A stretch of DNA of 38,644 nt from a virus: positions 1-38,644 of the IMG/VR virus record IMGVR_UViG_3300010296_000020; one strand, given 5' to 3'. Shown one piece after another: positions 18,158-25,291 of the stretch. The translations under genes were made by a program, and so were the position numbers. Under the pieces are notes generated by a model. The model saw only the letters and a program-made list of their open reading frames with translations, made no database searches and had not been told where the DNA came from. Position 1 is the stretch's first letter; every line of letters starts with the position of its first letter.

Positions 18158-19153
18158 TCAGTATCCTGGGTCCATGCTGTTAGTCTCTCCAAGAACAACC
18201 GCTTCCCATCCAGCTAGGTTGTCTCTTTTTATGGGATTGCCTTTTGGCTCAAACTCACCAAAGTCTCCAGTACGCATCTCCTCAAGCTTCAGAGATACTT
18301 TTATCTTTCTAGGTAGCAAAGTGTCCATGTCATATCCTGCTTGCTCCTCGTACTGTATGGAGTAGTCAGTGCAGATGCACGGAATATCTTGATACAGTAT
18401 GCCGTGATTTAGTCTAATTACGGGAGGACCATATATTGGGTTCTTGGAATAATTCACCACGCTAGATCTGATTATATTTGTCCAGTAAATAATCAGATCT
18501 ATTATTCTATATTTCAGTTGATTCGCTTCGTTGTTTTCTATAAACTGTTGATTGGAAACAGTTTGAGCGGCGAGCTTTGTAAAAAAATTCTGCTGTGTCA
18601 GGGAATCTATGTTCTGCTGTAAAGCCTTGTCTTGAAGACCATACCTTGCACCTAGGTAAGCCTTCTCGTCAGGGTTGAACATTCCAGACAGAGTAGACTC
18701 TAAGCTGATGAGAACTTGGTTGGCTGAGTCCTGAGCTAATTCCTTAGTGTATTCTGTTCCCAACTTAAAGGCCATACCATCTGGTACTGATTGTGTTCTG
18801 TAGGGTTCAGTGAACTTTTTTCTTTCTAGATCCATGTTATCTTTGTCCATCTGATAACTAACGTATTTATCTAGATTTATCTCTGGGTGCTCCTCTAGAA
18901 GGTGAGGTAGCGTTAAGCTAAATTGAACATTTAGAGTTCTAGAGTCCGCACCCAAGTAGCTATAAAGATTACTCGATCTGGATATTAGAGAATACTTATG
19001 ATACCTAGCTTTCTTATTTTCACTTATTGCTACGTTCTCAAAGAAGGGTAGCTCAACGACATAGTAGTCACCTCCTGGGGAAGGCATGGGAAAATAGAAC
19101 TTTAGATTAGTCCTCTCTGGAAGCGCCCTGTCTACAATGTGTCTGTTTGTCAT
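18158..19153 (-). CDS. Tail tube initiator / baseplate tube cap, gp48/gp54-like
   Basis: The protein has 331 residues, near T4 gp48 (364) and gp54 (320). The N-terminal half is a beta region (NLKFYFPMPSPGGDYYVVELPF; TLNVQFSLTLPHLLEEHP at about 75-92). After a helical linker (~140-230) the C-terminal part reads GPPVIRLNHGILYQDIPCIC, then a strand, then YDMDTLLPRKIKVSLKLEE. This two-half beta arrangement with a final KVSLKLEE strand is what I would expect of proteins that cap the hub and nucleate the tail tube. Placement directly after the tape-measure gene, with a one-base stop/start overlap, agrees. I cannot tell whether it matches gp48 or gp54; only one such gene is present here. Confidence 0.72.
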   Translation of the reverse strand: MTNRHIVDRALPERTNLKFYFPMPSPGGDYYVVELPFFENVAISENKKARYHKYSLISRSSNLYSYLGADSRTLNVQFSLTLPHLLEEHPEINLDKYVSYQMDKDNMDLERKKFTEPYRTQSVPDGMAFKLGTEYTKELAQDSANQVLISLESTLSGMFNPDEKAYLGARYGLQDKALQQNIDSLTQQNFFTKLAAQTVSNQQFIENNEANQLKYRIIDLIIYWTNIIRSSVVNYSKNPIYGPPVIRLNHGILYQDIPCICTDYSIQYEEQAGYDMDTLLPRKIKVSLKLEEMRTGDFGEFEPKGNPIKRDNLAGWEAVVLGETNSMDPGY

Positions 19154-20937
19154 TAGTCTAACCCTCCTCTTTGGTAAGCCAGTGCCCCGCCTGTTTCCTG
19201 TTGTGCTCGCTGCATATTAGCAACTCTAAGCTCCTCTAACATCTCCTCAGCAGTCGTATTCTGACCCACACCTAACATAGTCTCTAGGGCTTGGCTGAGG
19301 ATTATCGTGGACTCATCGACAAAAGCTGATTTAGTCTCAGGCTCTGGAGTTTTTTCATCTACACTAGCTACGCTCTTACTGGTTTTTCTTTGTAGCTCCT
19401 CTCCTTTTAACAAGCTATCCTTAATATCAGAAAGATACTTATTGCCAAGTAAATTAGGATCCTCATTTATCTCTCTAAGTTTTTCAGAAAATTGTCTTGC
19501 CGATTCAGCAGGGTCCTGCGTTATGGTGGAAATACTTTTTTTCACATCTTCTGCACGGTCGAGCATTCTTTGTCCGACCCCCTCTAACTGATCATTAACG
19601 AAGTCCATCTCATCCGTAAAAGTGAGGGCTCCAAATGTCAGTTTTTCTGTTGCGATGTAGAATCCTTTTATCAAAAGAAGGACTGCTCCATACGCTGTAT
19701 CTAAACCATTCACAAAAGAAGTAAAAGTTATCTTAACTAGTTCTAGTGGAATAATTATTGCATAATGAAAAGCCTCTTTGGCAGACATCAAGGACTCTGT
19801 AAGTTTAGGCCAAACATCTTCAACTACCAACAGCACTCGCTTTCTTAATTTATCAAAAGCGTTCAGTCCTGTGATAGCAAATTCAACTAGCTTTAAGGTA
19901 ACCATCTGAAACACTTTATCCGCTTTGGGTAGAGTGCCTTCAAGAAAGACTGAAAACCTTTCTACCACCCGTCTAGCAACTAAAGACAAGGCGTCAAAAG
20001 ACTTCAATATAATTGGATAAAACTTAGCTAGAGCCTCCGTTAAGGGTGTTAGAATCTCATTTTTTAAGTTTGCTAGTGTATTCCCAAAATCAACGGAATC
20101 ATCTATCTCTTGCTTTACTCTCTTCCCTAAATTGTCTGCTACGGTGGTTAGTTGAATCGTCTGCTCTCCAAAGATCTCAGATGCAACCCCTATTTTGAAG
20201 AATCCATCGCTGGCGTCACCTGCCACGCTTTTAAACCTATCCGAAGCAGTGACAAAAGCATCCTTAAGTATTTGTTGTGCCTCAGCAGCGTCCTTTGCTG
20301 CGGATAATCTTTCTCTAACATCCGAGATCCCAAGCTTGGTCAACCTTTCGTAGCCTTCCATGCTTGTATCCATAACCATCTTCATGACGTTGTTTAGAGG
20401 TCCTGCCAACTGAGGGCCTAGCTCCCCCTGTAGCATCGTCACGGCTCCCATAACCTTATCACCCATTCCAGCTAACGCCTGTGCTGGGAACGTAGATTTT
20501 AGGGCATCTATGGCGTCTACCAGCTTGTCTGTGCTTATCTGGTACTCAGCGCCTGTCTGAATTAAGCTTTCTGAAAGCTCATTAGTCTGTTGTCTGGAGG
20601 TTCCTAAAGAAGCCTCTAAACCCGCAAAAGCAGCCGCAGTCTTAGCCGAGTTAGTGTTGGTGAGTTGCTGCTGGTTTATTAACTTGGCTACGCCAGCAGT
20701 ATTACCTTGTAAACCCGCTTCCATCCCCGCAATAGCTGCTCCAAACTTTTGCGTAATATCTCCACGAAGACCCTCCATGGTCCCACCAAGTTGTGAGTTG
20801 GTGCTTTCAAAGGTCGTACCTAGAGCTAATGACGCTCTCTGAGCATTTTCTGCAAAGCCCATAGCCTCCCTAAGCTGGCTGGTGAGCGTATCCATAGCCT
20901 TGGTTAGCCCACCTATTGCAACATCAGTTAATACCAT
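19153..20937 (-). CDS. Tail tape measure protein, gp29-like
   Basis: The protein has 594 residues, almost the length of T4 gp29 (590). It is Ala-, Gln- and Leu-rich and mostly helical, with heptad-like stretches in the first 240 residues (NAQRASLALGTTFESTNSQL and following). Hydrophobic stretches lie around 385-440 (FHYAIIIPLELVKITF; AYGAVLLLIKGFYIAT), typical of tape measures that insert into the host inner membrane during DNA delivery. The C-terminal 120 residues are charged and probably disordered. It lies upstream of the tube initiator and shares one base with it. In this family length sets tail length, so a T4-sized tail would be predicted, an inference that assumes T4-like packing. Confidence 0.8.
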   Translation of the reverse strand: MVLTDVAIGGLTKAMDTLTSQLREAMGFAENAQRASLALGTTFESTNSQLGGTMEGLRGDITQKFGAAIAGMEAGLQGNTAGVAKLINQQQLTNTNSAKTAAAFAGLEASLGTSRQQTNELSESLIQTGAEYQISTDKLVDAIDALKSTFPAQALAGMGDKVMGAVTMLQGELGPQLAGPLNNVMKMVMDTSMEGYERLTKLGISDVRERLSAAKDAAEAQQILKDAFVTASDRFKSVAGDASDGFFKIGVASEIFGEQTIQLTTVADNLGKRVKQEIDDSVDFGNTLANLKNEILTPLTEALAKFYPIILKSFDALSLVARRVVERFSVFLEGTLPKADKVFQMVTLKLVEFAITGLNAFDKLRKRVLLVVEDVWPKLTESLMSAKEAFHYAIIIPLELVKITFTSFVNGLDTAYGAVLLLIKGFYIATEKLTFGALTFTDEMDFVNDQLEGVGQRMLDRAEDVKKSISTITQDPAESARQFSEKLREINEDPNLLGNKYLSDIKDSLLKGEELQRKTSKSVASVDEKTPEPETKSAFVDESTIILSQALETMLGVGQNTTAEEMLEELRVANMQRAQQETGGALAYQRGGLD

Positions 20938-21323
20938 TATTCTTGATCCTTGGAGTCTAATTTAACTACCTTATACAGAGATCCAAAAATATTAGACATT
21001 ATGTATGTTCTGAACTCTGGCTCAGGAAGTTCTTTATTGTTATATAGAGTTTCTAAAGAATCTGGGGTATATTCGCCATCCTCAGGGACCTTGAATCCAG
21101 TTAACAATTTGTTACCCGTTTTAGCGTCTCTGGTGATAGGCTCTGTCATTAGAACTATCCTGAATGATCTGCTGCCCTTACCTGTTCCTAACTTGTACCT
21201 GAAGAACACGACTTCACCAACCTTCGCACAAGAGTCGCTCTTAGGAACCTTAGACACACTTCTGTTCTCGTCTGCTCCGACTTGAGCTAAAAAATTCTGA
21301 ATTCCTTTTGAAAATTGTCCCAT
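20937..21323 (-). CDS. Small conserved-looking protein of unknown function at head of tail operon
   Basis: The protein has 128 residues and begins the long minus-strand tail run. Its ATG at 21323 directly follows the AT-rich divergent spacer and has no good Shine-Dalgarno site. Residues ~30-75 (VGEVVFFRYKLGTGKGSRSFRIVLM, then KLLTGFKV) look like a small beta barrel with basic loops, reminiscent of nucleic-acid-binding or SH3-like folds. The C-terminal part is mixed. There is no signal peptide or membrane span. It overlaps the tape-measure start by one base, so co-translation is likely, and a tail-assembly role is possible. I do not recognise the family. Confidence 0.65.
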   Translation of the reverse strand: MGQFSKGIQNFLAQVGADENRSVSKVPKSDSCAKVGEVVFFRYKLGTGKGSRSFRIVLMTEPITRDAKTGNKLLTGFKVPEDGEYTPDSLETLYNNKELPEPEFRTYIMSNIFGSLYKVVKLDSKDQE

Positions 21324-21403
21324 CGCTTATTATTATATATTAACTAATATATATTAAATAATATACTAAATTAAATAATATGTATTATATATTTACTATT
21401 TAA
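21324..21403. promoter_or_regulatory. Divergent, extremely AT-rich promoter region
   Basis: Eighty bases separate the start of the minus tail operon (21323) and the start of a plus-strand gene (21404). The spacer is more than 90 percent A/T and made of repeated TATAT, TAAATA and TTAAATAAT words. On the minus strand TATATAATA occurs twice, once just before the tail-operon ATG. These resemble -10 elements and, loosely, the T4 late promoter word TATAAATA, but an exact match is absent. No -35 TTGACA-like element is evident. It must hold the promoter for the tail run unless readthrough from upstream crosses the plus-strand genes. The role is inferred from position and composition. Confidence 0.6.
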
Positions 21404-21703
21404 ATGAGTTATAACCTAGATATAGAGATTATTGATTTTCTTGATTTAATAAATGATACTTTAAGTTACTCCTTTGTGGAGAAATGGCGGCACAAGTACA
21501 GCGAAAAGTTCATCAAGCATTTCCAGTTCAAGGTTCTGGATGCAATGAACAAGCAGAAGCCTATTAAGCTGGAGATGCTGTTTAACTATCTAACCAAGAA
21601 ATGCAAATACTCACCAGAGCAGGTACATAACTTCTTTGTCTCTATACAAATAGATATCTATGCTCCGTTCATTCACGGAACGTATCCTAGGATTTCTTCC
21701 TAG
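21404..21703 (+). CDS. Small helical protein of unknown function
   Basis: The protein has 99 residues on the plus strand, from the ATG that ends the AT-rich spacer. No clear Shine-Dalgarno precedes it. The sequence is lysine- and aromatic-rich and mostly helical (VEKWRHKYSEKFIKHFQFKV; LEMLFNYLTKKCKYSPEQV). The pattern of a short helix, Y-SPEQV turn and second helix could be a small DNA- or protein-binding domain, but no family is recognised. Its stop lies inside a terminator-like hairpin and it overlaps the end of the convergent nuclease gene by 17 bases. Small T4-like regulators (for example gp33) were considered, but no motif supports that. Confidence 0.6.
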   Translation: MSYNLDIEIIDFLDLINDTLSYSFVEKWRHKYSEKFIKHFQFKVLDAMNKQKPIKLEMLFNYLTKKCKYSPEQVHNFFVSIQIDIYAPFIHGTYPRISS

Positions 21704-21713
21704 GTTTCTTTTT
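21686..21713 (+). terminator. Rho-independent terminator-like hairpin
   Basis: CCTAGG (21686-21691), a 7-base loop and CCTAGG (21699-21704) can form a 6-bp stem, followed on the plus strand by TTTCTTTTT. This lies exactly at the stop codon of the 99-aa plus-strand gene and inside the 3' end of the convergent nuclease gene. There is no U-rich tract on the minus side, so it would act on plus-strand transcripts. The stem is short, which limits confidence. Confidence 0.5.
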
Positions 21714-22472
21714 AGACTTTAGCTCTTCTATCTTGTTCTGCACTTCATGCATGGTACAGAACTCAGGACAGGCAGTCTTGTAGGCACACCAGTTACAGAA
21801 ATCATTTCTGCTGGGCCTCATATCGTCCTTCTTGCTCTTACGAATCTTCCAGACCTCATCGACAATCTTTCTCGCATGAGCCGTGATCTGAGGAACCGAG
21901 TAGGTAACGTGGACAAAGTTATTCGTCAGAGGGTAGTAATGAGCCGCCACAATGTTCTTAATAGGAACATCGTACAGCTTACTAATCGCGTAGACGTATC
22001 CCTTCAACTGAGTGTCCTGGTATAGGTCCACTTTGGTCTTCTCTCTTTTTGAAGTCTTATAGTCAATGATGAGGAATCCACCATCCTTACCCTTGATCAC
22101 ACGGTCGATGATTCCGTTTAGTGTGATATCGTCTTTTACGGGAACCTCAAATACAAGCTCTGTTGCTATTGTTCCTGAAAGGTTGGAGTTGAAGTCTAGA
22201 AAATTTTGAATGCATTTTAAATCCTTGCCGTTATACTTCTCTGATATCTTGTATGTGCCCTTCACCTCTTCAGCGATCTGAACTAGCTCACCCTCTGTGG
22301 TGCAGTTTACTCCGTCCTCAAGGATCTTGTGGATATATGATCCAAAGTGTAGAGCCTCAGTATTCGATTCTTCGGGTTCAGGGAGTCGGTCAACATAGCG
22401 ATAACGATACTTCAGCTTACACTGCTTAAACGTCTGGTATTTAGATTCGGAAATAGTTTTTATGTACATCAT
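21687..22472 (-). CDS. PD-(D/E)XK nuclease, Cas4/RecB-like with iron-sulfur cysteines
   Basis: The protein has 261 residues. Motifs in order are SESKYQTFKQC with Cys18, FGSYIHKILE (His48), GIIDRVI (Asp123), LIIDYKTSK (Asp137, Lys139), the RecB-type QLKGYVYAI helix (Gln155, Tyr159), and the cysteine set 226, 229, 235 and 239 (FCNWCAYKTACPEFC). Cys18 with three C-terminal Cys is the AddB/Cas4-type 4Fe-4S arrangement. Such enzymes are single-strand exonucleases used in recombination or DNA degradation. No cas1/cas2 or repeat array accompanies it, so a CRISPR role is unlikely. The start could be the second ATG at 22469, since GAGG lies 7 bases before that and only 4 before the first. The C-terminus is a basic Lys-rich tail. 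It is divergent from and overlaps the primase start. Confidence 0.88.
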   Translation of the reverse strand: MMYIKTISESKYQTFKQCKLKYRYRYVDRLPEPEESNTEALHFGSYIHKILEDGVNCTTEGELVQIAEEVKGTYKISEKYNGKDLKCIQNFLDFNSNLSGTIATELVFEVPVKDDITLNGIIDRVIKGKDGGFLIIDYKTSKREKTKVDLYQDTQLKGYVYAISKLYDVPIKNIVAAHYYPLTNNFVHVTYSVPQITAHARKIVDEVWKIRKSKKDDMRPSRNDFCNWCAYKTACPEFCTMHEVQNKIEELKSKKKPRKKS

Positions 22473-23457
22473 AGCACCTCAATTTATTAAAGAGTATATA
22501 ACCAGGAACTTTGGAGATAAAGGCCGCTTATCTTCTAATGGGGAAGAATTCATCATGGAGTCCGTCTTTGTGAAGAATGATTGGAAGAAGCATATGAGCG
22601 TCAATATATTTAGTGGACTGTGGCAGTGCTTTAAGACAGGAAGGACAGGTAACTTCACGCGCCTGTACTCAGAGGTGGAGGAGCTTCCGTACTTTCGCGC
22701 TCAACGTGACCTGATGATTAAGAACTTTGAGTTCCTTGGACAGGAGCCACCTCAAGAGTTTAAAAAGGTTCAGCAGCTTGAGCTAGACACCAGCAAGCTA
22801 CTTCCTATCAATATTGAGACAGGTTACTCTGATGACCCTAAGCTACTAAATGCGTGGAAGCAGCTTTGGGATAGGCATCTACTGACTGAGGATGAAGACT
22901 ACCCAGAGGCTGAATACTACCTGTGTGTTGAGGGTAAGTTCGCTAATCGGATCATCATCCCTTTTGAGAAGGATGGTGTTGTTTATTACTTCCAGGGTAG
23001 GGCTCTTGGAGATCAGCAGCCTAAGTATCTAAACCCGTCCATCGAGATTGCGCCTCCGTCATCAGATGTGCTGTACCCTTACGATGAGGAGGCTGAATAT
23101 GTTGTCGTCTGCGAAGGACCTCTAGATGCTAAGTCTCTTCAGCTTCAGGGCGTAAATGCAACAGCTACCATGAAGAATATCATCAGCCCAAGACAAGCGG
23201 ATATTCTATCCACATTTCAGGGAAGGATCATTCTAGGGTTTGATAATGATGCAGCGGGTGAGCGTGGCTGCGAAGCCTTTGACAGGCTGCGAAGGGAACG
23301 CCTTATGGATGAGTTTTATGTCTGCTCACCTCCCGATCCCTACAAGGATTGGAACGAGTGCCATATAAAGGGAGTGAGCCTCCCCGACTGGATTGATCAG
23401 GAAAGCTCACTGTACAATTTTGAATATAAAATGTTTAACGAAGTTAGCTTATTGTGA
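22462..23457 (+). CDS. DNA primase, DnaG/gp61-type with TOPRIM domain
   Basis: The protein has 331 residues, similar to T4 gp61 (342). The TOPRIM fold is clear: VVVCEGPLDAKS at 213-225 (Glu218), IILGFDNDAAGERG at 256-269 (Asp261, Asp263) and a third acidic/polar site in KDWNE near 295-299. Residues 29-70 (EEFIMESVF, then NIFSGLWQCFKTGRTGNFTRLY) follow the layout of the primase zinc-ribbon domain but retain only Cys56, so metal binding there is probably lost. The enzyme should make RNA primers for lagging-strand synthesis; its helicase partner is not in the window. The start overlaps the divergent nuclease start, and the end overlaps the convergent structural gene by 14 bases. The Shine-Dalgarno is weak. 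Confidence 0.88.
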   Translation: MYIIAPQFIKEYITRNFGDKGRLSSNGEEFIMESVFVKNDWKKHMSVNIFSGLWQCFKTGRTGNFTRLYSEVEELPYFRAQRDLMIKNFEFLGQEPPQEFKKVQQLELDTSKLLPINIETGYSDDPKLLNAWKQLWDRHLLTEDEDYPEAEYYLCVEGKFANRIIIPFEKDGVVYYFQGRALGDQQPKYLNPSIEIAPPSSDVLYPYDEEAEYVVVCEGPLDAKSLQLQGVNATATMKNIISPRQADILSTFQGRIILGFDNDAAGERGCEAFDRLRRERLMDEFYVCSPPDPYKDWNECHIKGVSLPDWIDQESSLYNFEYKMFNEVSLL

Positions 23458-24397
23458 AATAGTAAGGGGGCGATATGATGCTCTCGTTGAGCAGGTTATA
23501 CTTTACGGTTGCCCTGTAAGTTCCAGTAAGTCCTCCAAAGTCTGCGACTCTGGGATGTGTTGCCAAGGTTGTCGTGTCGAATCTAAATAATATTGTATTG
23601 TCTGAAGTTATGTCCATAACGGACTGAGTATCAGCGAAGCTGGAAACTACCACTGTGGCTGGAAGTGTGGTGGAATCCTCGTTGACCTTCTCTATTTGCA
23701 TCATTGCACTAGTGATAGCGGAGTCCTTAAAAATGTTCTTCACGCTGCTATCTATGTCTTTGTTTTGAATGGTGATCTCAGTGGTGACGGTCATGTTCTC
23801 TATAGAACTTAGGGTAACATGTTTGTTCAGTAACTTGTTCCTTGTCTTGAGAAGTAGTGGCTGAGTTATCGTGAAGAACGTGTCATCGTACAGGTGGAAA
23901 TCACTGATTAACGTCTGATAGTCTGAGCCTTCTGCAAATTTAATGGTCCAGCAGTCGATGTAATCGTTTACCGCGCTCGCCGCATTTTCCACAACTAGCG
24001 AGGATCCATAGAAGTTATAGATTCCTGCGGTGTTTTGAGTCCCATCAAGAACAACCATATACTCTCCTTGTTGTACTCGGTAGACGCCGCTGGTTGATCT
24101 AATGTCAGTCCCTGGGTTATAGCCACTAGGATCCTGAGCAGGTGTACCTCCATCGTTTCCTGACGGAGTGAAATGCATTTGAATGATGTCCCCAGGTATA
24201 CTAGAAACTAGTACGTTATCAGTTGCTAGAAGGCTACTCGGAGTAAAGTTAGAAGCCTTTTGAAAAATAGTTACACCACTGATGTCATAAGGGTCGTAAT
24301 ACTGACCGTCATTGATGAAGAACGCCCTCAGGGCGACCTTCTGAATCACAGTGGGTCTGTTATGCCTATCAACTACCTGAGTTCCGTTTAATTGCAT
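23444..24397 (-). CDS. Beta-rich structural protein of unknown function
   Basis: The protein has 317 residues from the ATG at 24397, which lies inside the 3' end of the chaperone -1 frame (29-base overlap). GGAG lies about 10 bases upstream. The composition (Thr/Ser/Val-rich, few charged clusters) and strand-like pattern suggest a beta-sandwich virion protein. The final segment TYRATVKYNLLNESIISPPYYFTIS resembles the last strands of an Ig-like or tail-tube-like fold. There is no catalytic motif, membrane span or signal peptide. Proximity to the gp26/gp51-type chaperone suggests a tail or baseplate role, but this is inference and no family is recognised. Confidence 0.7.
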   Translation of the reverse strand: MQLNGTQVVDRHNRPTVIQKVALRAFFINDGQYYDPYDISGVTIFQKASNFTPSSLLATDNVLVSSIPGDIIQMHFTPSGNDGGTPAQDPSGYNPGTDIRSTSGVYRVQQGEYMVVLDGTQNTAGIYNFYGSSLVVENAASAVNDYIDCWTIKFAEGSDYQTLISDFHLYDDTFFTITQPLLLKTRNKLLNKHVTLSSIENMTVTTEITIQNKDIDSSVKNIFKDSAITSAMMQIEKVNEDSTTLPATVVVSSFADTQSVMDITSDNTILFRFDTTTLATHPRVADFGGLTGTYRATVKYNLLNESIISPPYYFTIS

Positions 24398-24560
24398 CGC
24401 TTTCTCTCTCCAAGTCCTCTTTAAGAAGTTTTATGAATATGGTCCTCTCCATGCGAGTCATACCCTTTACATCCGCATAAGTGAACCTAGCTCGTTTTAC
24501 AAGTATATAGGCTTCTAGAAGAAGATTGTCTACATCAATTACTTCTTCTAGTTCACATCG
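24369..24560 (-). CDS. -1 frame extension of the tail chaperone gene (63 codons), reached by ribosomal frameshifting
   Basis: The -1 frame is open from the slippery run to a stop at 24369-24371 and adds 63 residues: RCELEEVIDVDNLLLEAY onward, then LVKRARFTYADVKG, MTRMERTIFIKLLKED and an Arg/Ser-rich end. There is no ATG, GTG or TTG in this frame between the slippery site and an internal Met only 30 codons from the end. Starts in the same frame upstream (GTG 24617, ATG 24608) lack a ribosome site and lie deep in the zero-frame gene. The helix with LVK, a Y-x-D-V step, then M..ER..F resembles the C-terminal segment that, as I recall, ends T4 gp51-type and other chaperone proteins. The frameshifted fusion would have about 307 residues. 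Confidence 0.75.
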   Translation of the reverse strand, partial: RCELEEVIDVDNLLLEAYILVKRARFTYADVKGMTRMERTIFIKLLKEDLERESDAIKRNSGS

Positions 24561-24569
24561 AAAAAATTT
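24515..24569 (-). promoter_or_regulatory. Programmed -1 ribosomal frameshift signal
   Basis: Reading the minus strand, the zero frame is GCA AAT TTT TTC. It contains two overlapping canonical slippery heptamers, A AAT TTT (24569-24563) and T TTT TTC (24566-24560). Eight bases later begins CTAGAAGAAG (24551-24542), which pairs perfectly with CTTCTTCTAG (24524-24515) across a 17-base loop. Inside the loop ATTG and CAAT can add four more pairs. The zero-frame stop TAG (24550-24548) lies within the 5' arm. Slippery site, 8-base spacer and stable stem match known -1 frameshift elements of tail-assembly chaperone genes. Confidence 0.8.
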
Positions 24570-25291
24570 GCATCTATTGGTAGGTCTACAATAGACACCC
24601 CTCCACATTCGTTGCACTGGAACTTGACCTTAGTATCAACGCCGTAGTCGCTCTTAATAGCGTTTAGGATAGTTCTGACATCCTTTAGAGGTAACTTGTC
24701 TATTACAGGGGCAATGATGGACTTGTCAGTATGACCAGCAAGCTCGACCACGAATCTCCATAGCTGATCTAGGGCAGTCTGGGTATCCGACATCATTCTC
24801 TCATCTCTAACCCTAGGCAATCTCACCTTTGCTTCCTTCTTTAGAGTGGGCAACATGACAGTTACTGGGTCTGCAAAATCATCAGGAACTGGGTTTATGT
24901 TGAGCGTGGAGAGTTTTACCGTCGTGGGGTTTTCCGCCTTGCAATGGGTGCAGACTAGCAGAGTGTTGTAGTCATCTCCGTAGGAGATTTCTCTAAGCTT
25001 CATGATCATGTAGAGCTTATCCATTGAGAGGAGGTCTGGAATTTTTATATTAGTGGCACACCTCTGTAAAATCATGTTGACGGGATCCTCAGTCTTCTTA
25101 GCACTCACTAAAGCTTTTTCATCCTCGAAGGTCATGGGCCTTAGGGTTATAGGTGCCCCTGGATCTTCCAAAGCGTACACTCTGTTTTCTGAGGGAAGCT
25201 CCAACTCTATAGCGGTATCTGAAGGAAGATCTTTTAAAAGGTCTTCGATAACCTCCTGCTTGGCAGGATCATTTACTTGATTGTTCAGCAT
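24548..25291 (-). CDS. Tail/baseplate hub assembly chaperone, gp26/gp51-like, zero-frame product
   Basis: The protein has 247 residues. The ATG at 25291 is preceded by AGGAG with a 7-base gap, one of the best ribosome sites in the window. Two Cys pairs, C114-x2-C117 (VCTHC) and C226-x2-C229 (FQCNEC), form a probable zinc ribbon. The N-terminal part has a PITLRPMTFEDEKAL pattern common in T4-like baseplate assembly proteins. T4 gp51 (249 residues) and gp26 (208) are the likely relatives; I cannot decide between them. These proteins help hub assembly and are not, or only scarcely, found in the virion. The gene ends in a frameshift signal, so two products are expected, as for lambda gpG/gpGT. 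It is divergent from the UvsW-like gene. Confidence 0.75.
   Translation of the reverse strand: MLNNQVNDPAKQEVIEDLLKDLPSDTAIELELPSENRVYALEDPGAPITLRPMTFEDEKALVSAKKTEDPVNMILQRCATNIKIPDLLSMDKLYMIMKLREISYGDDYNTLLVCTHCKAENPTTVKLSTLNINPVPDDFADPVTVMLPTLKKEAKVRLPRVRDERMMSDTQTALDQLWRFVVELAGHTDKSIIAPVIDKLPLKDVRTILNAIKSDYGVDTKVKFQCNECGGVSIVDLPIDANFFDVN

Noticed and set aside
17854-18198. Longer gp53-like reading from TTG 18198 (114 aa)
   Set aside because: It would overlap the upstream gene by 41 bases and lacks a ribosome site; ATG 18156 has AGGA at good spacing right after the upstream stop.
21687-23457. CRISPR-Cas locus suggested by the Cas4-like gene
   Set aside because: No repeat-spacer array and no cas1/cas2-like genes in the window; the neighbours are phage replication and tail genes.
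24369-24617. Independent 82-aa gene from GTG 24617
   Set aside because: No ribosome site, and its first 19 codons are just the shadow of the zero-frame chaperone gene. The recognisable part begins exactly at the slippery run, so a frameshift extension explains it better.
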